Positions 1 through 12,400 of a stretch of 29,423 bases of DNA are shown piece after piece (the first letter of the stretch is position 1; every line of letters starts with the position of its first letter). Where the stretch lies: positions 1-29,423 of the forward strand of contig JAGBPV010000033.1 of NCBI GenBank assembly GCA_017633195.1, written 5' to 3'. Origin of the DNA: a bacterium. GTDB taxonomy: Bacteria > Bacillota_I > Bacilli_A > Mycoplasmatales > Mycoplasmoidaceae. The notes below the pieces were generated by a model. That model ran no database searches. It was given only the letters and a program-made list of their open reading frames with translations, and was not told the DNA's origin. The translations under genes and the position numbers were made by a program.

Positions 1-30
1 CCAAATAAGATATAAGTTTTAAGAAGAATG

Positions 31-58
31 ATGAGATAAAAACTTATCATCTTTTTTG
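31..58 (+). terminator. Possible plus-strand terminator
   Basis: GATGA and TCATC arms enclose an imperfect inner stem and are followed by TTTTTTGTTTTT. This is the usual order for an intrinsic terminator of a plus-strand gene ending left of the window. The stem is short and bulged, so the call is weak. Confidence 0.35.
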
Positions 59-435
59 TTTTTAGAAATAAGATATTGATGGAGCACAAAGTTACTTTTA
101 ATAAGAATTTAAGTTCCATGTTCTTATTATAGACTATTATGGTATTTGTTTGTAGTGATTGAAGACAATTTTTCTTGTTTTTTTATATTATTACAATAAT
201 GAATGAATTATAGTATTTCATTTAGCCTTAGTTTTGTTTTAACAATATTCATTAAATAATAATATTGATAAGCATTATTCTTAGAATTTATTGATGTTTT
301 TAGATAAGAAGAAAAAAGATGTTTTAGAAAATAAATCATCATCAATTATTATTAGATACAAAATAAGAATCGTGTTAGATAAAAGAGATTTTTTTAAAAA
401 AAAGATAGTAATCATTTTATAAAAAAATCATTAAA

Positions 436-517
436 GAAAAAAAGAAAAGTATTTAAATAAAATCATCATGATTGTTTAGAAAAAATAAGTAGTAAATGTT
501 ATTCATTAAATACTTTT
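436..517 (-). terminator. Terminator-like inverted repeat downstream of first LRR-transglutaminase-like gene
   Basis: Perfect 12-bp inverted repeat: AAAAGTATTTAA at 445-456 and TTAAATACTTTT at 506-517. On the minus strand the second arm runs directly into a T-rich tail (complement of the A-rich 436-447). It lies 65 bases past the stop at 582. The 49-base loop is long for a terminator but holds its own small palindrome, AATCAT-C-ATGATT. Confidence 0.5.
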
Positions 518-581
518 AGCAATTTTTAAAAAAACTTTACTATTTATCTTTCAAAATAACTTAAAACCTTTTAGCAATTTA

Positions 582-3392
582 TTAATTAATTACATTTGAG
601 TTATCACCAGTTATTGTAGTTGTACTTTGTAATAATTGACTAAGTCCTGCAGCATAAGTCATTGGATAATAAGATTCAGAATTTCCACCTTGTACATTAA
701 AGTAATCATCATAATTTAATAATGCAGCATACATATGATTAGCAAAGTAACTAAAGTAATTTGTTTTTGGTGGTCAAAAAACAACATTTACAAACATATT
801 ACTTCTACAAAGATTAAATTCATCTTGATCATCACCATAAGGAAAGAATCAATCTCAAGTTGGATCTAATGTAATTCATGATCCTAATTGTTCATCTCAA
901 ACTTGAATTCAACAGTGATTTGTACTAAATGGAGCAAAATAACTTGTTGCAGTTGAACAATCACCAGTTATTACTCTACTAACCATTCCAGCCATCATGC
1001 ACATTACAGCTGCTAAATCAGCAAAATTTCCACATACACCTTCTAAATGATTAAAGGTTTGACTAATTGTATAACCATAAGTGTATGTATAAGTATAAGT
1101 CATGTTGTTATATACTCATTCATTAATTGCTACAGCTTTTTCATAATCATTCTCACATTTAGCAGTTATTTCTTTTATTGTTTTTCACATTAATGGTGTA
1201 GGATCATAGAAATTTGCTTTATTATATCCATCTTCATAAACACCATAACCATTTAACGTATAATTAGCAACCATGAAATTTCTAGCAGCTCAATTTTGAT
1301 TAAAACCATAATTATTTTTAGAACCAGTTAGTGATGTATTTGAAGTTGTATTATCTGTATACAATTGATTGTTTGTAATAGTAAATGTATAAGTAGTTGC
1401 ATTATTTTGTTGTGAATATTTTGAACTAATCATATTCTTGTTATAAATTGCTGAAAATAAATAATTTGTATAAATATTTGGAATTGTAATTGTTAAAGTA
1501 TTTGTATATAAAGGATTAAAAGTTAAATTTTGTAATTCAGTTTCTAAATTACTTGCACAATTTTGTCCAGCAGGTTCATTAATGTTTATGGTGCTTGTAA
1601 TTGTTTGGTTTCAATTATTTACATATGAATCTGTAAGAGTCATATTTAGTGCAGTTTCATTAGGAATAATACTATTGGATGAAGAGTATGAATCATTGCT
1701 TGAATTTTGTGGATTATTAAATAATGGCATACTAGTTGAAGAAGCATTTCACAATTGATAAGTACCAGTATATCCATCTGGTAAGATTCCAAAGTTTCCT
1801 CCACATTGAAATAAAATTCCAGAATTTATTGGATTATCTCCAATTAATTGACCTGTATAAGTTAAACATCCACTACAAGTAACTGTTACATTAGTTCCTA
1901 ATGTTAATGGTGAATTAGTTGAAATAGGAATACTAAACTGTCCATTATTATTGCTTAATGCTTCATAACTTTGCCCATTAATTGTTGCAGTAATAATATG
2001 ATCTGCTAATGCTATTCCTGTCAAATTAAAATATGTTACATTTTCTTGCAAACAATTGACATTAACATGCATTACACTTTGATATGGTATTAAACCATCT
2101 TGTGTTACTATAAATTTATCAGTTGAACCATTATTTGATGAATAATCATAACAAAAATATTGAGAAATTGCACAATTTGATAAATTATTTATAGTCTGAT
2201 TGGCTGTTTCTCCAGTTAATAACCTATATAATTCATCTTGTGGTCCTTCATTATAATAAACTTGCACTATATCACCATATTGAATTGGCACTGAATCTGA
2301 TGTATAATTGCCAGAATTACTATTATAAACTTGTTGATTCGTATTTGGATTTGAAATAGTAATTACAAAATCTGATCCAGGTTGGTAATTATTATTTGTT
2401 CAATAAAATGAAACATTGTTATTTGAAACATTAAATCCATATGCTTGTTCTAAATAATTACTAAATCCTATACCAATTACATTGTCTTGTAAACTTACAT
2501 TATTTAATGATAAAGGTGGAATATTAAAAGTATTATTTGTAGCTTTTTGTGTTACAGGGTTAGTTATTTGTTCAGTTTGAGTAAAAATATTGTTATCTGC
2601 TTTAACCTCATTTGGTATTAAATTTGCAACTTGTGGCATTCATGAAACTATTTGTCAACTATTTGATTGATAAACATATCCATAAACTGCTAAATTTTGA
2701 ATAATATATTTGACACATCGATTAAAACTACCAGCATTATTGTTATTGTTAAATGGACATAAGTTTGCATTTTTATTTCAAGAACATTTACTTGGTAAAC
2801 TAATTACTGTACCAACACTAAAAGGATTGTTAGAAAATGAATTATTACCTAAAGTTCGTAAGTTTACTGGAAGAGTAAGATTTGTTAATAAATTATTTGC
2901 AAAAGCATCTGCTCCAATACTTACTATACTATTTGGAAAACTAACACTACTTAATTGTTTATTAAAACATGCTCCTTCTGCAATTGAAGTTACATTATAA
3001 AAACTATTATTAGCAAGAATTACTCCAGGAATAATTAGATTAGATATATTGTTATTAATGCTTATTATAGATGCACTACTATTAGAATTGTTTAATGAAT
3101 AAGTTATTCCAGAAATTGTAACAACATTTTCATTACTTAATAATTTGGTATAAAAACCATCATGAAAATAGTAATTAGAATTATTATTTAAAGTATTTGT
3201 AATGTTATTAGTATTTTTTACAATCACATGATTATTATTAATTACTTTATGATTAGTTTCATTGTTTATAATACTTGAATTATTATTAATATTTTGCTTT
3301 TTTGGTGATAAACAAAAAGCCAATGGAATTGATATACTTAATATAATTACACTAGATCCTATTAAAAGATTTCTTAAAATTTTTCTTTTCAT
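582..3392 (-). CDS. Secreted LRR-Ig-transglutaminase-like protein, 936 aa
   Basis: One continuous frame with TGA=Trp, from ATG at 3392 to TAA at 582. Residues 1-30 form a Lys/Arg start plus a hydrophobic segment (signal peptide or anchor) ending near Cys27. Residues about 110-205 are BspA-type leucine-rich repeats (motifs SIGADAFANN, LTLPVNLRTLG). Near 330-430 is a beta-rich segment with QYGDIVQVYYNEG. About 445-500 resembles a bacterial Ig-like domain (LTGIALADHI...GQFSIPI). The C-terminal quarter is a transglutaminase-like core: Cys787 (GVCGNFADL), His826 (NHCWIQVW), Asp843 (LDPTWDW). Family members act as transglutaminases or cysteine proteases; the substrate is unknown. It starts 46 bp after the giant lipoprotein gene, so probably shares its mRNA. 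Paralogue of the gene at 15900-18704. Confidence 0.88.
1078..1103 (-). repeat. Short ACTTAT-type hexamer repeat inside coding sequence
   Basis: The minus strand reads ACTTAT ACTTAT ACATAC ACTTAT, encoding alternating Thr-Tyr (TYTYTYTYGYT) about 15-25 residues before the catalytic Cys787. The paralogue has the degenerate TYTSTYSYGHT at the same place. Each unit is six bases, so gain or loss would stay in frame. Confidence 0.6.
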
Positions 3393-3400
3393 TTTTTATG

Positions 3401-3406
3401 CCTTCT
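3401..3406 (-). promoter_or_regulatory. Ribosome binding site, first LRR-transglutaminase-like gene
   Basis: AGAAGG on the minus strand, 8 bases before ATG 3392. It lies within the 46-bp gap after the upstream stop and fixes the start. No promoter or terminator is evident in the gap, which supports co-transcription. Confidence 0.75.
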
Positions 3407-3438
3407 TTTTTAATATAATTAAACTTTTATTTTAAAGA

Positions 3439-6400
3439 TTATGATGTTGTTGAATTATTAATAAAGTTTACTAAAACATCAGGACTTGTACTACTGTAAA
3501 GCGTTGAATTTATTTGATATGTACATACACAATAATATGTATAAGTACTATTAGATGTTCGATAATAAGAAGGAATTATTAAAAATGGTGTATCTGTTAC
3601 TGATATTTGCGTTGCATTTTTAATATTTGATACATTCATTTGATTTCCTATTGCTCTATATCAAGTGTATGTAACATCTAATACATCTGCAGGATAAAAG
3701 AATGGATTAAAACTAATTCATGAACCTCCAATTGCATTATAATTAATGTTAATTTCATCAGGATTCTTCATATTTCAAATCACCACATTAGATGGTGCAA
3801 TCATTGTGTTTGTAAAATCAGGTAAAGCACCATTTGAATTTAAATTATTAATATTTATTGGACAAAGATTTATATTGTAAAAATTAATAGTTCCAGTTTC
3901 ATCAATTGATGGTATTTGTCATCCCATATTGTATTGTGAAACAACTTCATAAGGTATATACAATTCAAAAAGTTGAGTTTCACCATTACTATTTACTTGA
4001 TAAGTAATCTGACTTAATTGATAAGGTGTTGTTACTATAATATTTGTATTTGCTGGTATTGTTTGAGCTAATTCATATTCTTGTCCTGTTGAACTATAAT
4101 ATTCTTTTACAAGACTAATAGGTTGTAAAGTATTTACAACTGCTTGAATTAATCCATCTTCTTGATTATCAGTTTGCAAATTAACAATACTAAAATATTG
4201 ATCAAAATTCACTGGATTTACATTAGGTGCTAAGGTGTAATTATTATTTGTTGCTGTATTCATTCATTGTAATAATCCATTTGGAGAATTATTTCAATAA
4301 GCTTCTATTACATTTAATACATTTTGTTGATTAGAACAAAATTGGTCTAGTTCTGTTTGAATTTGATCAATTTGTGTACTTGTTAAATTTACACTAATTT
4401 TAAAGAAATATGTATAAGCTTGTGCTGAATAATTATTTGTTCAACCAATTTGTAATCTAAGAATATAAGTTCCATTATTTTGAAAAGTTGTTGAAAAGAT
4501 ATTTGAATTACTTCCTTGAGTAACAAAAACATTATTTTGCAATATGGATCAATTAAATGCAATATTTGATAAATTAATATTTGGTGGATTGAATGTTAAA
4601 TTAAATTCTTGATTTTGATTAACATTCAATAATTTACAAAACGCGTTTGCATTCGGTTTAACTTGATAATTTTGATTATTGAAAGTAAAACTAGTTCACA
4701 CTGATGAATTAATATTAGTTTGAATAGTAACAATATTACTATATAAATTATTTAAAGGATTCATGATTTTTATATTAAAACTAATATTACTTGCTAAATT
4801 ACTAAATACTATTTGATTATTTGCGAATTGTACTGTAAATAAATTTGAAGTTTGAGTAATTGGTACTCATTCATTTTCATTAGTTGATATTTCATAATAT
4901 ATATTGCTTTCATTAAAACTAAGATTTGTATTATTTTGAATATTTAATGTTGCAGTATTAGTTGTATTTAAATTAACGTTTAATATATTATCATTGATAT
5001 TTGCATTAGTTAAAGTAATTCCACCAATTTGTGAACAGCTGATTGTTACAGGATTTGATGTTGCTATTACATCGTTATTTGAATTAAGTTCTTGTAAATA
5101 ATAAGTTATTATTCCTGTATTTGCTGTTTGAGTTATTAATAAATTTTGAATATTGCTATAATCAATATTTGTAATAGTTCTTGTAGTTTTTATTTGATTA
5201 ACAACTTCTACTAATTGGTATGTATTACCATTATTATTTGACAAATAATTATTAAAAAATAATGAGTAAGTTTGATTATTATAACAATTTAAATTTACTG
5301 CTGATACATTATTAGACGAAGCATATAAAAATAATTGATTATTATTAATAATAATTTTAGTACTACAAGAACTTAAGACATTATTGCTTGAATTATTAAT
5401 ACTTGCTGTTAATGTAATTACTAAATATTGATCTGCAATATAACTTGGATTATTATTTATTAGATTAATTAAAGCATTTGAAAAAGTAAATGCAGTAATA
5501 TTGTTATAAGTTCCAATACATAAATTTGACATATTTTCATTAGCAATATTAATGTAATAACTCATTGAATAATCACTTTGTCAATTTGAAACTTCTGGTT
5601 CAATACTAAAATTGCTTAAATTATTACCATTTTGTAAATTAATATTGTATTCAGAATTTGTAAAATTGATGTTTAATTCATTTGAATTTTGTTGATTATT
5701 AACCTTTACTAAATTAGTAATTGTGTATGCTCCATTATTAATAACAAGATTATTGTAACTAAACACTATACCTTGTATTGTTCCAGAACTTTCATAACTT
5801 GCAGTAGGAATGATTCAAGAATCTATTGTTAAATTTTCAATAATACTAAAAATTAAACTAGAATTTAGTCTTGTGTTAAATATTGTAAAAATATTTTGTT
5901 TTATTTCAGCAACAATGGCATTTTTAATTGCTTGAAAAAATCCATTTAGATTTTGTTGTTGCACTGATTGACTTGCTGATAATGAATAATTAATTAGTGG
6001 GATTGTATTATTTGTAATAATTTCTTTAAGTAATTGTGAAACACAAGCATAATTATTTTGATTTATTGCATTATATGAATTATTGAAGTTACTAAATGTA
6101 AAATCATAACCATTAGAATTTGATAAGTTATATTTATCATAACTAATCAAGATATTTGGCATTACTCCATTTTGATTATTTTTTCATGTTACAAAACTTG
6201 GTAAACTAATTTGTAAATTATTTAGAAATTCTTCTTGTGGATATAAAACATTATTTACAACAAAAGATGAATTAACATAATAAGAAGAATTTTCAATATA
6301 AGATGTTCAAATTGTTTGTTTCATTAAATCAATTAAATTACTTTGATTATTTCCATCTAAAGCATCATTAGCAGTTAATGTAAAAGTATTATTAAATTGC

Positions 6401-9400
6401 ATTTGTGCATTTAATATTGAATTTAAAGCAGATACAACTGCTTGATTTTCATCATTTATATTTGCATCTTTAAAACCAACTACTTCAATATTAAAAGAAG
6501 CTCCAATAAAATTTGGTGTACCAGCACTACTAGTGCTGTTAGGTGAAGATACATTATGTATTTTGAAATTATTGCAATTTTGTTTAAATTCTTCAATATT
6601 AAGATTTTGTTGATAACCAAAACTTAATGTAACATTTGGTAAACTTCCATTTAAATTATTTGATGCTTCAACACTATTAGGAAGAGTTATATATAAATAT
6701 TCACTTAATAATGTTTTAGTAAAATAAAGTCCACCAATTTCTACATAATCTTGATTATTACTAAAAATTTTATCAATAATAATGTTTTTAATTGTTTGAA
6801 TAGTATAGTTAGTGTTACATGGTGAAATACTTTGTGCTGCTGTATAAGGATAAGTGTTTATTAAATTGATTGAACTTGGAATCAACTTATTTAAAGATCC
6901 TATGATTGCAGAATCTTGTGACATAGGAGTTAATGTTACAATATTAGATTTTATTTGTGGATCATTAGGATCATTTGCATTAATTATTACTAGTTGAAAA
7001 GTTGTACATGTATTAATAGGAATTGAAGGAAAATTATAAGGCATAGAGTTGCTTGATGAATAAAGTTGTCAATTAACAAATCATTCAAATACTAGGTTTG
7101 TATAATCTCAATTAAATGTTTGATATAATAAACCATAATTATTTGCATTTGTACCAGAACTTAAATTATTTTGTTGTGATGAAATAACTAAACCATAAGA
7201 ATTAATAATATCAATAAAGTTTAAAGTGTTAGTTGTTGTTTGTTCATTATAAGTTATTTTAATATCAATAGTATATGTACCAACACCATAAACATAATTA
7301 AATTTTGGATTATTTCCTGATTGATATAAAGTATTATTAACATATCAATCAATCTTTAAATCAGTCAAAGTAGATAACTTTCATTGATTAATAGAAAAAA
7401 TCATTTCTTGTTCTTCTTCTTTAGAACTATATATATTCAATGTATATTCATTATTATTGCTTGAATAAGTTACATTTTGATTAGCACTAAAAGGATCATT
7501 TTGTGTTATAGTAGGTAAATTATTTATAAAAATATTAATCTGATTTGATGTAAAAACTGTTCCATTTACATCAATTTTAAGTTGAAAAGAAATTCATTGA
7601 TAACCAGTTGGAATAGTAACATTTAAATTTGATGCATTAGTATTTCTAACTTCAAGTTCTCATCCACCATTCTTTCATTCTTTTCAATTGTATATATATT
7701 TTTGTTGAATAAAAATCTCATTGCCAGTTTCTAAATTTATATTGATTCCTGGTTGAGCATAACAAGTATTGCCACTAATTGATAATTCAGATGATGGATA
7801 AGAATTTGGTGCTATATTAATGCTTATATTACTATATGTAATTGTTACTGGACTAATTTGTGCACTTGTATATGTAATGTTTTTGCCATTTGGACTTGGA
7901 ATAACAATTTGTGCACTTAAAATATAAACACCATAAACAAATCCTTGTATATTTGAAAAGTTAATGTTAAATTCATCGTTTAAAGATGCTTGGTTATTTG
8001 AAAGTGTAATAATTTGTTTTGTTTGTTCATTTGTTAAAGTATAAGTAACTGTTCCTTGCATTAATGATGAATTTTTATATCTTAGAAAAAAATCAAATAT
8101 TCCACCATTATTATTTATGATACTATCATCTAAATTTAATGTATTTGTTAAATTATAATTAGAATTATAAGTTAGAATTCTTGGATCAATTAAATTTTGC
8201 AATTTCCAGATATTTATAGTGAAATAACTTGAAGTAAATTGATATGAAACATTTTGTCCATCACTATTTGTTGTATTATAAGTTGCAACTAAATAAAAAG
8301 TTACTTGACTTTTTACATTAGTGATTGTAAGTGAATCAGAATTTAATGAAGGTATTGGATTTGGTTGAACTGTATTAGGAATTACTTGATATCATTGATA
8401 AGTTAGCTCATTTAATGCTATTCCTGCATTAGTAAAACTATTTTGTGAGTTTACAGTTGTACTTATAGTTGTTGATCCACCATAATTTACTGAATTATTA
8501 ATGCTATTTGATGTTAGTTTTACTCCGATGTGATTGATGATTGTATTAAAAGTTAAAGTATTATTTGCTATTCCAAATTCTGATGGTAAATTAGTAATAG
8601 AAACGGAAAAAGTATTTTGGCCAATATTTAAATTACCAAAAGTATAAACTAAGCCATTTATTGTGCCAAATTTATTACTATTTGCAAGAATTTGATCATT
8701 TAATTTAAATATTACGTCATTATTATTAAAAATAATTTGATTTCCTTCTTCATAATCCAATGAAACTTCAAAATTGTTAGTGGTTTTTCCTTGAAAATCA
8801 TTGTAATTATTTGCAGTAACATACTTTCCATTTTCTTGAACAATCATTTTAAAATCGTTTGCAATAAATGTTGGTTTTAAATAAATTGTTTGTGTTGTTG
8901 TTTGTATAATATTATCAACATATATAATCACATAAACAGCAAGTGGTTTTAAAGTATTCATTGCAATAGACAAACTATTATTAGTTGTAGTTGTATTTAA
9001 GCTATTATTGATATATCATTCATAAGTTATATTTGGTAATATGTTTTGTACATTTGATGTTATATTTAAAGTTACTACATTAGAATAATTTATTTGATAA
9101 GTATTATTAGTTGGTTCATAATTAGCTACACTAACTGATCCTATTACTGGATTAACTACACAAGATTTACTAATGATTTGTAAATTTGATGCTGCTAATG
9201 TTTGTGCATTAGCAATAATTGCCCTGTATGTTGATTGTTGCGTTAAATTTATAACTTTATATTCAAGAGGAAAATTTGTAGTTTTTAAAGTAGTTCAAGT
9301 TCCATTATTATTTAGTTTTTGTCAAAAACAAAAATAACTATCACTTTGATCTTTTAAATTATTATCATAAAGTACATTAGTAATATTAGGTGTTAAATAA

Positions 9401-12400
9401 CCATCATATCCTGTGTTACTAATAATAGAAAATTGCAAATATGAAACATTATAAGATGCAGTAATTGTTTGATTTATTCCAACTAATTTAATAGAAACTG
9501 TTAAAACATTACTATATTGAGAAAGACTAGAAATTGGAAGAATATATGTTAAATCATTATTAGATGAATTTGCTACAGCTTCATTATTAAATTGTCAAGT
9601 GATATTTGCACCATTTAAAGTACCATCATATTTCTTATTATTTTGTAATAAATTAACATTAAATGTAAATTCACTTGGTGTAGTTCCAGCAATATTGCTA
9701 TAAATATACAATCTATTATCTAGATCACTCATATTGTTATTTATTTGCGCTGTTAAATTAGTATCTGATGGTGTAATAACAATTGGATTTGAAATAATAC
9801 TTGGTGCAGTTTTATCAATAGTATTTCTTACTATTAAATTAAAAGTGGTTGGTTTTTGAATATCATATGAAGGTAAATTTGTTGGCATGGAATCATAAAC
9901 AGTTTGTTGGATGATTCCATTAATTTCTCATTGGTATGATGCATTAGCATATACATGTGAACTACTTAAAGTTTGTGCAATAGTTACAGTATTTACATTA
10001 TTACCATATGAAACACTTTGTGTATTTGAAGTAATTTCTAAATTATAAGAATTAATATTAAAATTTATTGCAGTTTTAAGTGTTTTAGTTATTCCATTAG
10101 ATAAATAACTTATTTGTGCACTAATTACATAACCACCAATTCCATATTGATATTTAAAACTTGAAGTAGTTGCTGAAGTAGCAACTCCATTTACAAATCA
10201 TGTAATTTTAGGATTATCAAAATCACTTAAAGAAATATTATTTAAATTTAAAGATAAGGTTTGAGTTGTTTGAGCAGTATCATAAATACTTAAAGAATTA
10301 TTTATAGCATCTAAATTATTGCTAGTGATTGATAAACTTGCATTACTTCCTAAGATTGGATTAATAGTAATTGGATTTGAATATAAAGTTAATCCATCTA
10401 TTTGTTGCATTAATCTATATGTTAAGCTAGATGCACTATTTAATTGTGAAATAATATAATGATCAGTATTAGCACTTGATTGAACATTGCTTCAAGTTGC
10501 ATTGCTTTCATAAATTTGTCATTGATATGTGCTTACTCCATTTACATTGATATTGTTTGAATTTTGTAAAATTGTGAAGTTAGATCCAATATTAGCATTG
10601 TATGAATTAGAATCATTTACTTGCACGACATTTTTATTAAGATTTGTATTGATATAAATACTTATAGTACTGTATGTTATTAAAAATGACGTAACTTCTT
10701 TAGTACTGTATTTTAATGTTTGACCATTAGCACTAGGAATATTAATATTTGCATATAAACTATACTTTCCTGGTGTGAAATTATTTAATTTACTAAAATT
10801 AATATTAAATGATGAATTTAAAGAACTTGAATCATTTAATAAAGTAATTGTTTGATTATTTTCATTATCAATCAAACTATAAACAACATTTCCTACTACA
10901 TGATTAATTGTTTGATTATTACTAAAAATACTAAACGTATAATTAGCATTAAGGTTAGTTTTATCCAAATTTAATGAAACAGCACTGTTTGTATTATTGC
11001 AAACTATTTTTGGATTAATTAAAGGTTGTACTGGTTCAACAATAATAGTAATTTTATTAGATGTTCAAGTATAAAGAAGGCAATCTAAATTATAAGATGC
11101 AACTAAATAAAATGTTGTATTATTTTTTAAATTACTAAACGTAGCACTATTAGATATAGCACCAGCTACTTCTGTTGTTTTAGAATTAGATATTTCATAT
11201 CATTGATAAATTACTTTTGAAGGTTGTATATTATATGCAATATTAAAAGAATTAACTGATAAGTCATTTTGTGTTAAACTGATTGAACCATCATAAGGAA
11301 CTGATAATTTAGATGAATTAGATGTGATTTGTAATTGTACAAAATTAATAGTTAAATTTGCAGTTAAAGTATTGTTTGAAATTCCATAAATTTTTGGTAA
11401 ATTATTGACTTTAACAGATATATTATTAGCACCAATACTTAATTGTGCATTAAAAGTTGCTAAATTATTATTTGGTGCGCTTTCATTATTTAGTGTTCAT
11501 AAAATATTGTTTGTTGGTTGAATATCAAATAAATTATTTTGATAAAGTAGTTGAATATTTAAATCATAACTACTCATATTTAACAAATCATTAATAGTTA
11601 ATCCAGCTAAGTTATTGCTATCTTCATCATAAATTCCTAAACTAAAATCATTTGCATCATAAGTTGGATTAATTGTAACAATTGATGATTGTGTTTGTTG
11701 TATGTTATCAATATACAAAACTACATAAAATGTATTAGAACTTGAAGTTTGAGTAAATGAATATGTATCTTTAGTATCACTACTAATTAGTTTATTATTA
11801 CAATATCATTTATATGTTACATTACTATTAGTTTTAAGATTTGTGCTTTTAGCAGTTAAAGTTACATTTGAATTATAAAAGATTTGATATGTATTAGAAT
11901 TATTTGTATTATTGTTTACTAATATTGAAGTATTAATTTGATTTAAAGTATAAGGATCACTAATAATTTTTATAGATGCATCATTTAAATTTGAAGCATT
12001 TGTAACAATAACTCTAAATGTTGTTGTAGAAGTTAAATTTGATACATCATATGTATTTTGTGATGTTGTATTTAAGGGATTAGATCAAGTTCCATCTTTT
12101 GTTTTTATTTCTCAGAAATAATAAGCAGTACTTATTAATGGACTAAAATTGCTTTCATTTAAACTTAAAGTTCCATCATATCCAGTATTACTATTAATTT
12201 TTAATTGATTATAATTAATTTGATAAGTTGCATGAATAATAGTTTTTATACCAACTAGTTGAATTGAAACTTGTAAAGTATTTATTCCAGATAAAGTTAA
12301 TAAACTAATTGGTACATTATAAGATAATAATGCATCATTAGTTGTTGAATTTAAGACATTATTATTTAATGTTCATGTAATCTTTGCACCATTTAAACTA

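Larger units (their letters stand above)
1..581. other. Non-coding AT-rich spacer at left edge
   Basis: No ORF of convincing length or composition is visible on either strand with table 4. The stretch is A/T-rich with many TAA/TAG. It holds two terminator-like structures, listed separately, and a 13-base direct repeat CTTTTAGCAATTT at 513-525 and 568-580. No tRNA- or rRNA-like sequence was seen. Confidence 0.6.

Noticed and set aside
1..581. Possible tRNA or small RNA gene in the left spacer
   Set aside because: No cloverleaf arms, T-loop GTTC-like motif or CCA-type end were found; composition is simple A/T.
2710..3000. Plus-strand ORF of 96 codons
   Set aside because: It lies fully antisense to the LRR-encoding part of the 582-3392 gene, with no RBS and no recognisable family; it mirrors the repeats on the other strand.
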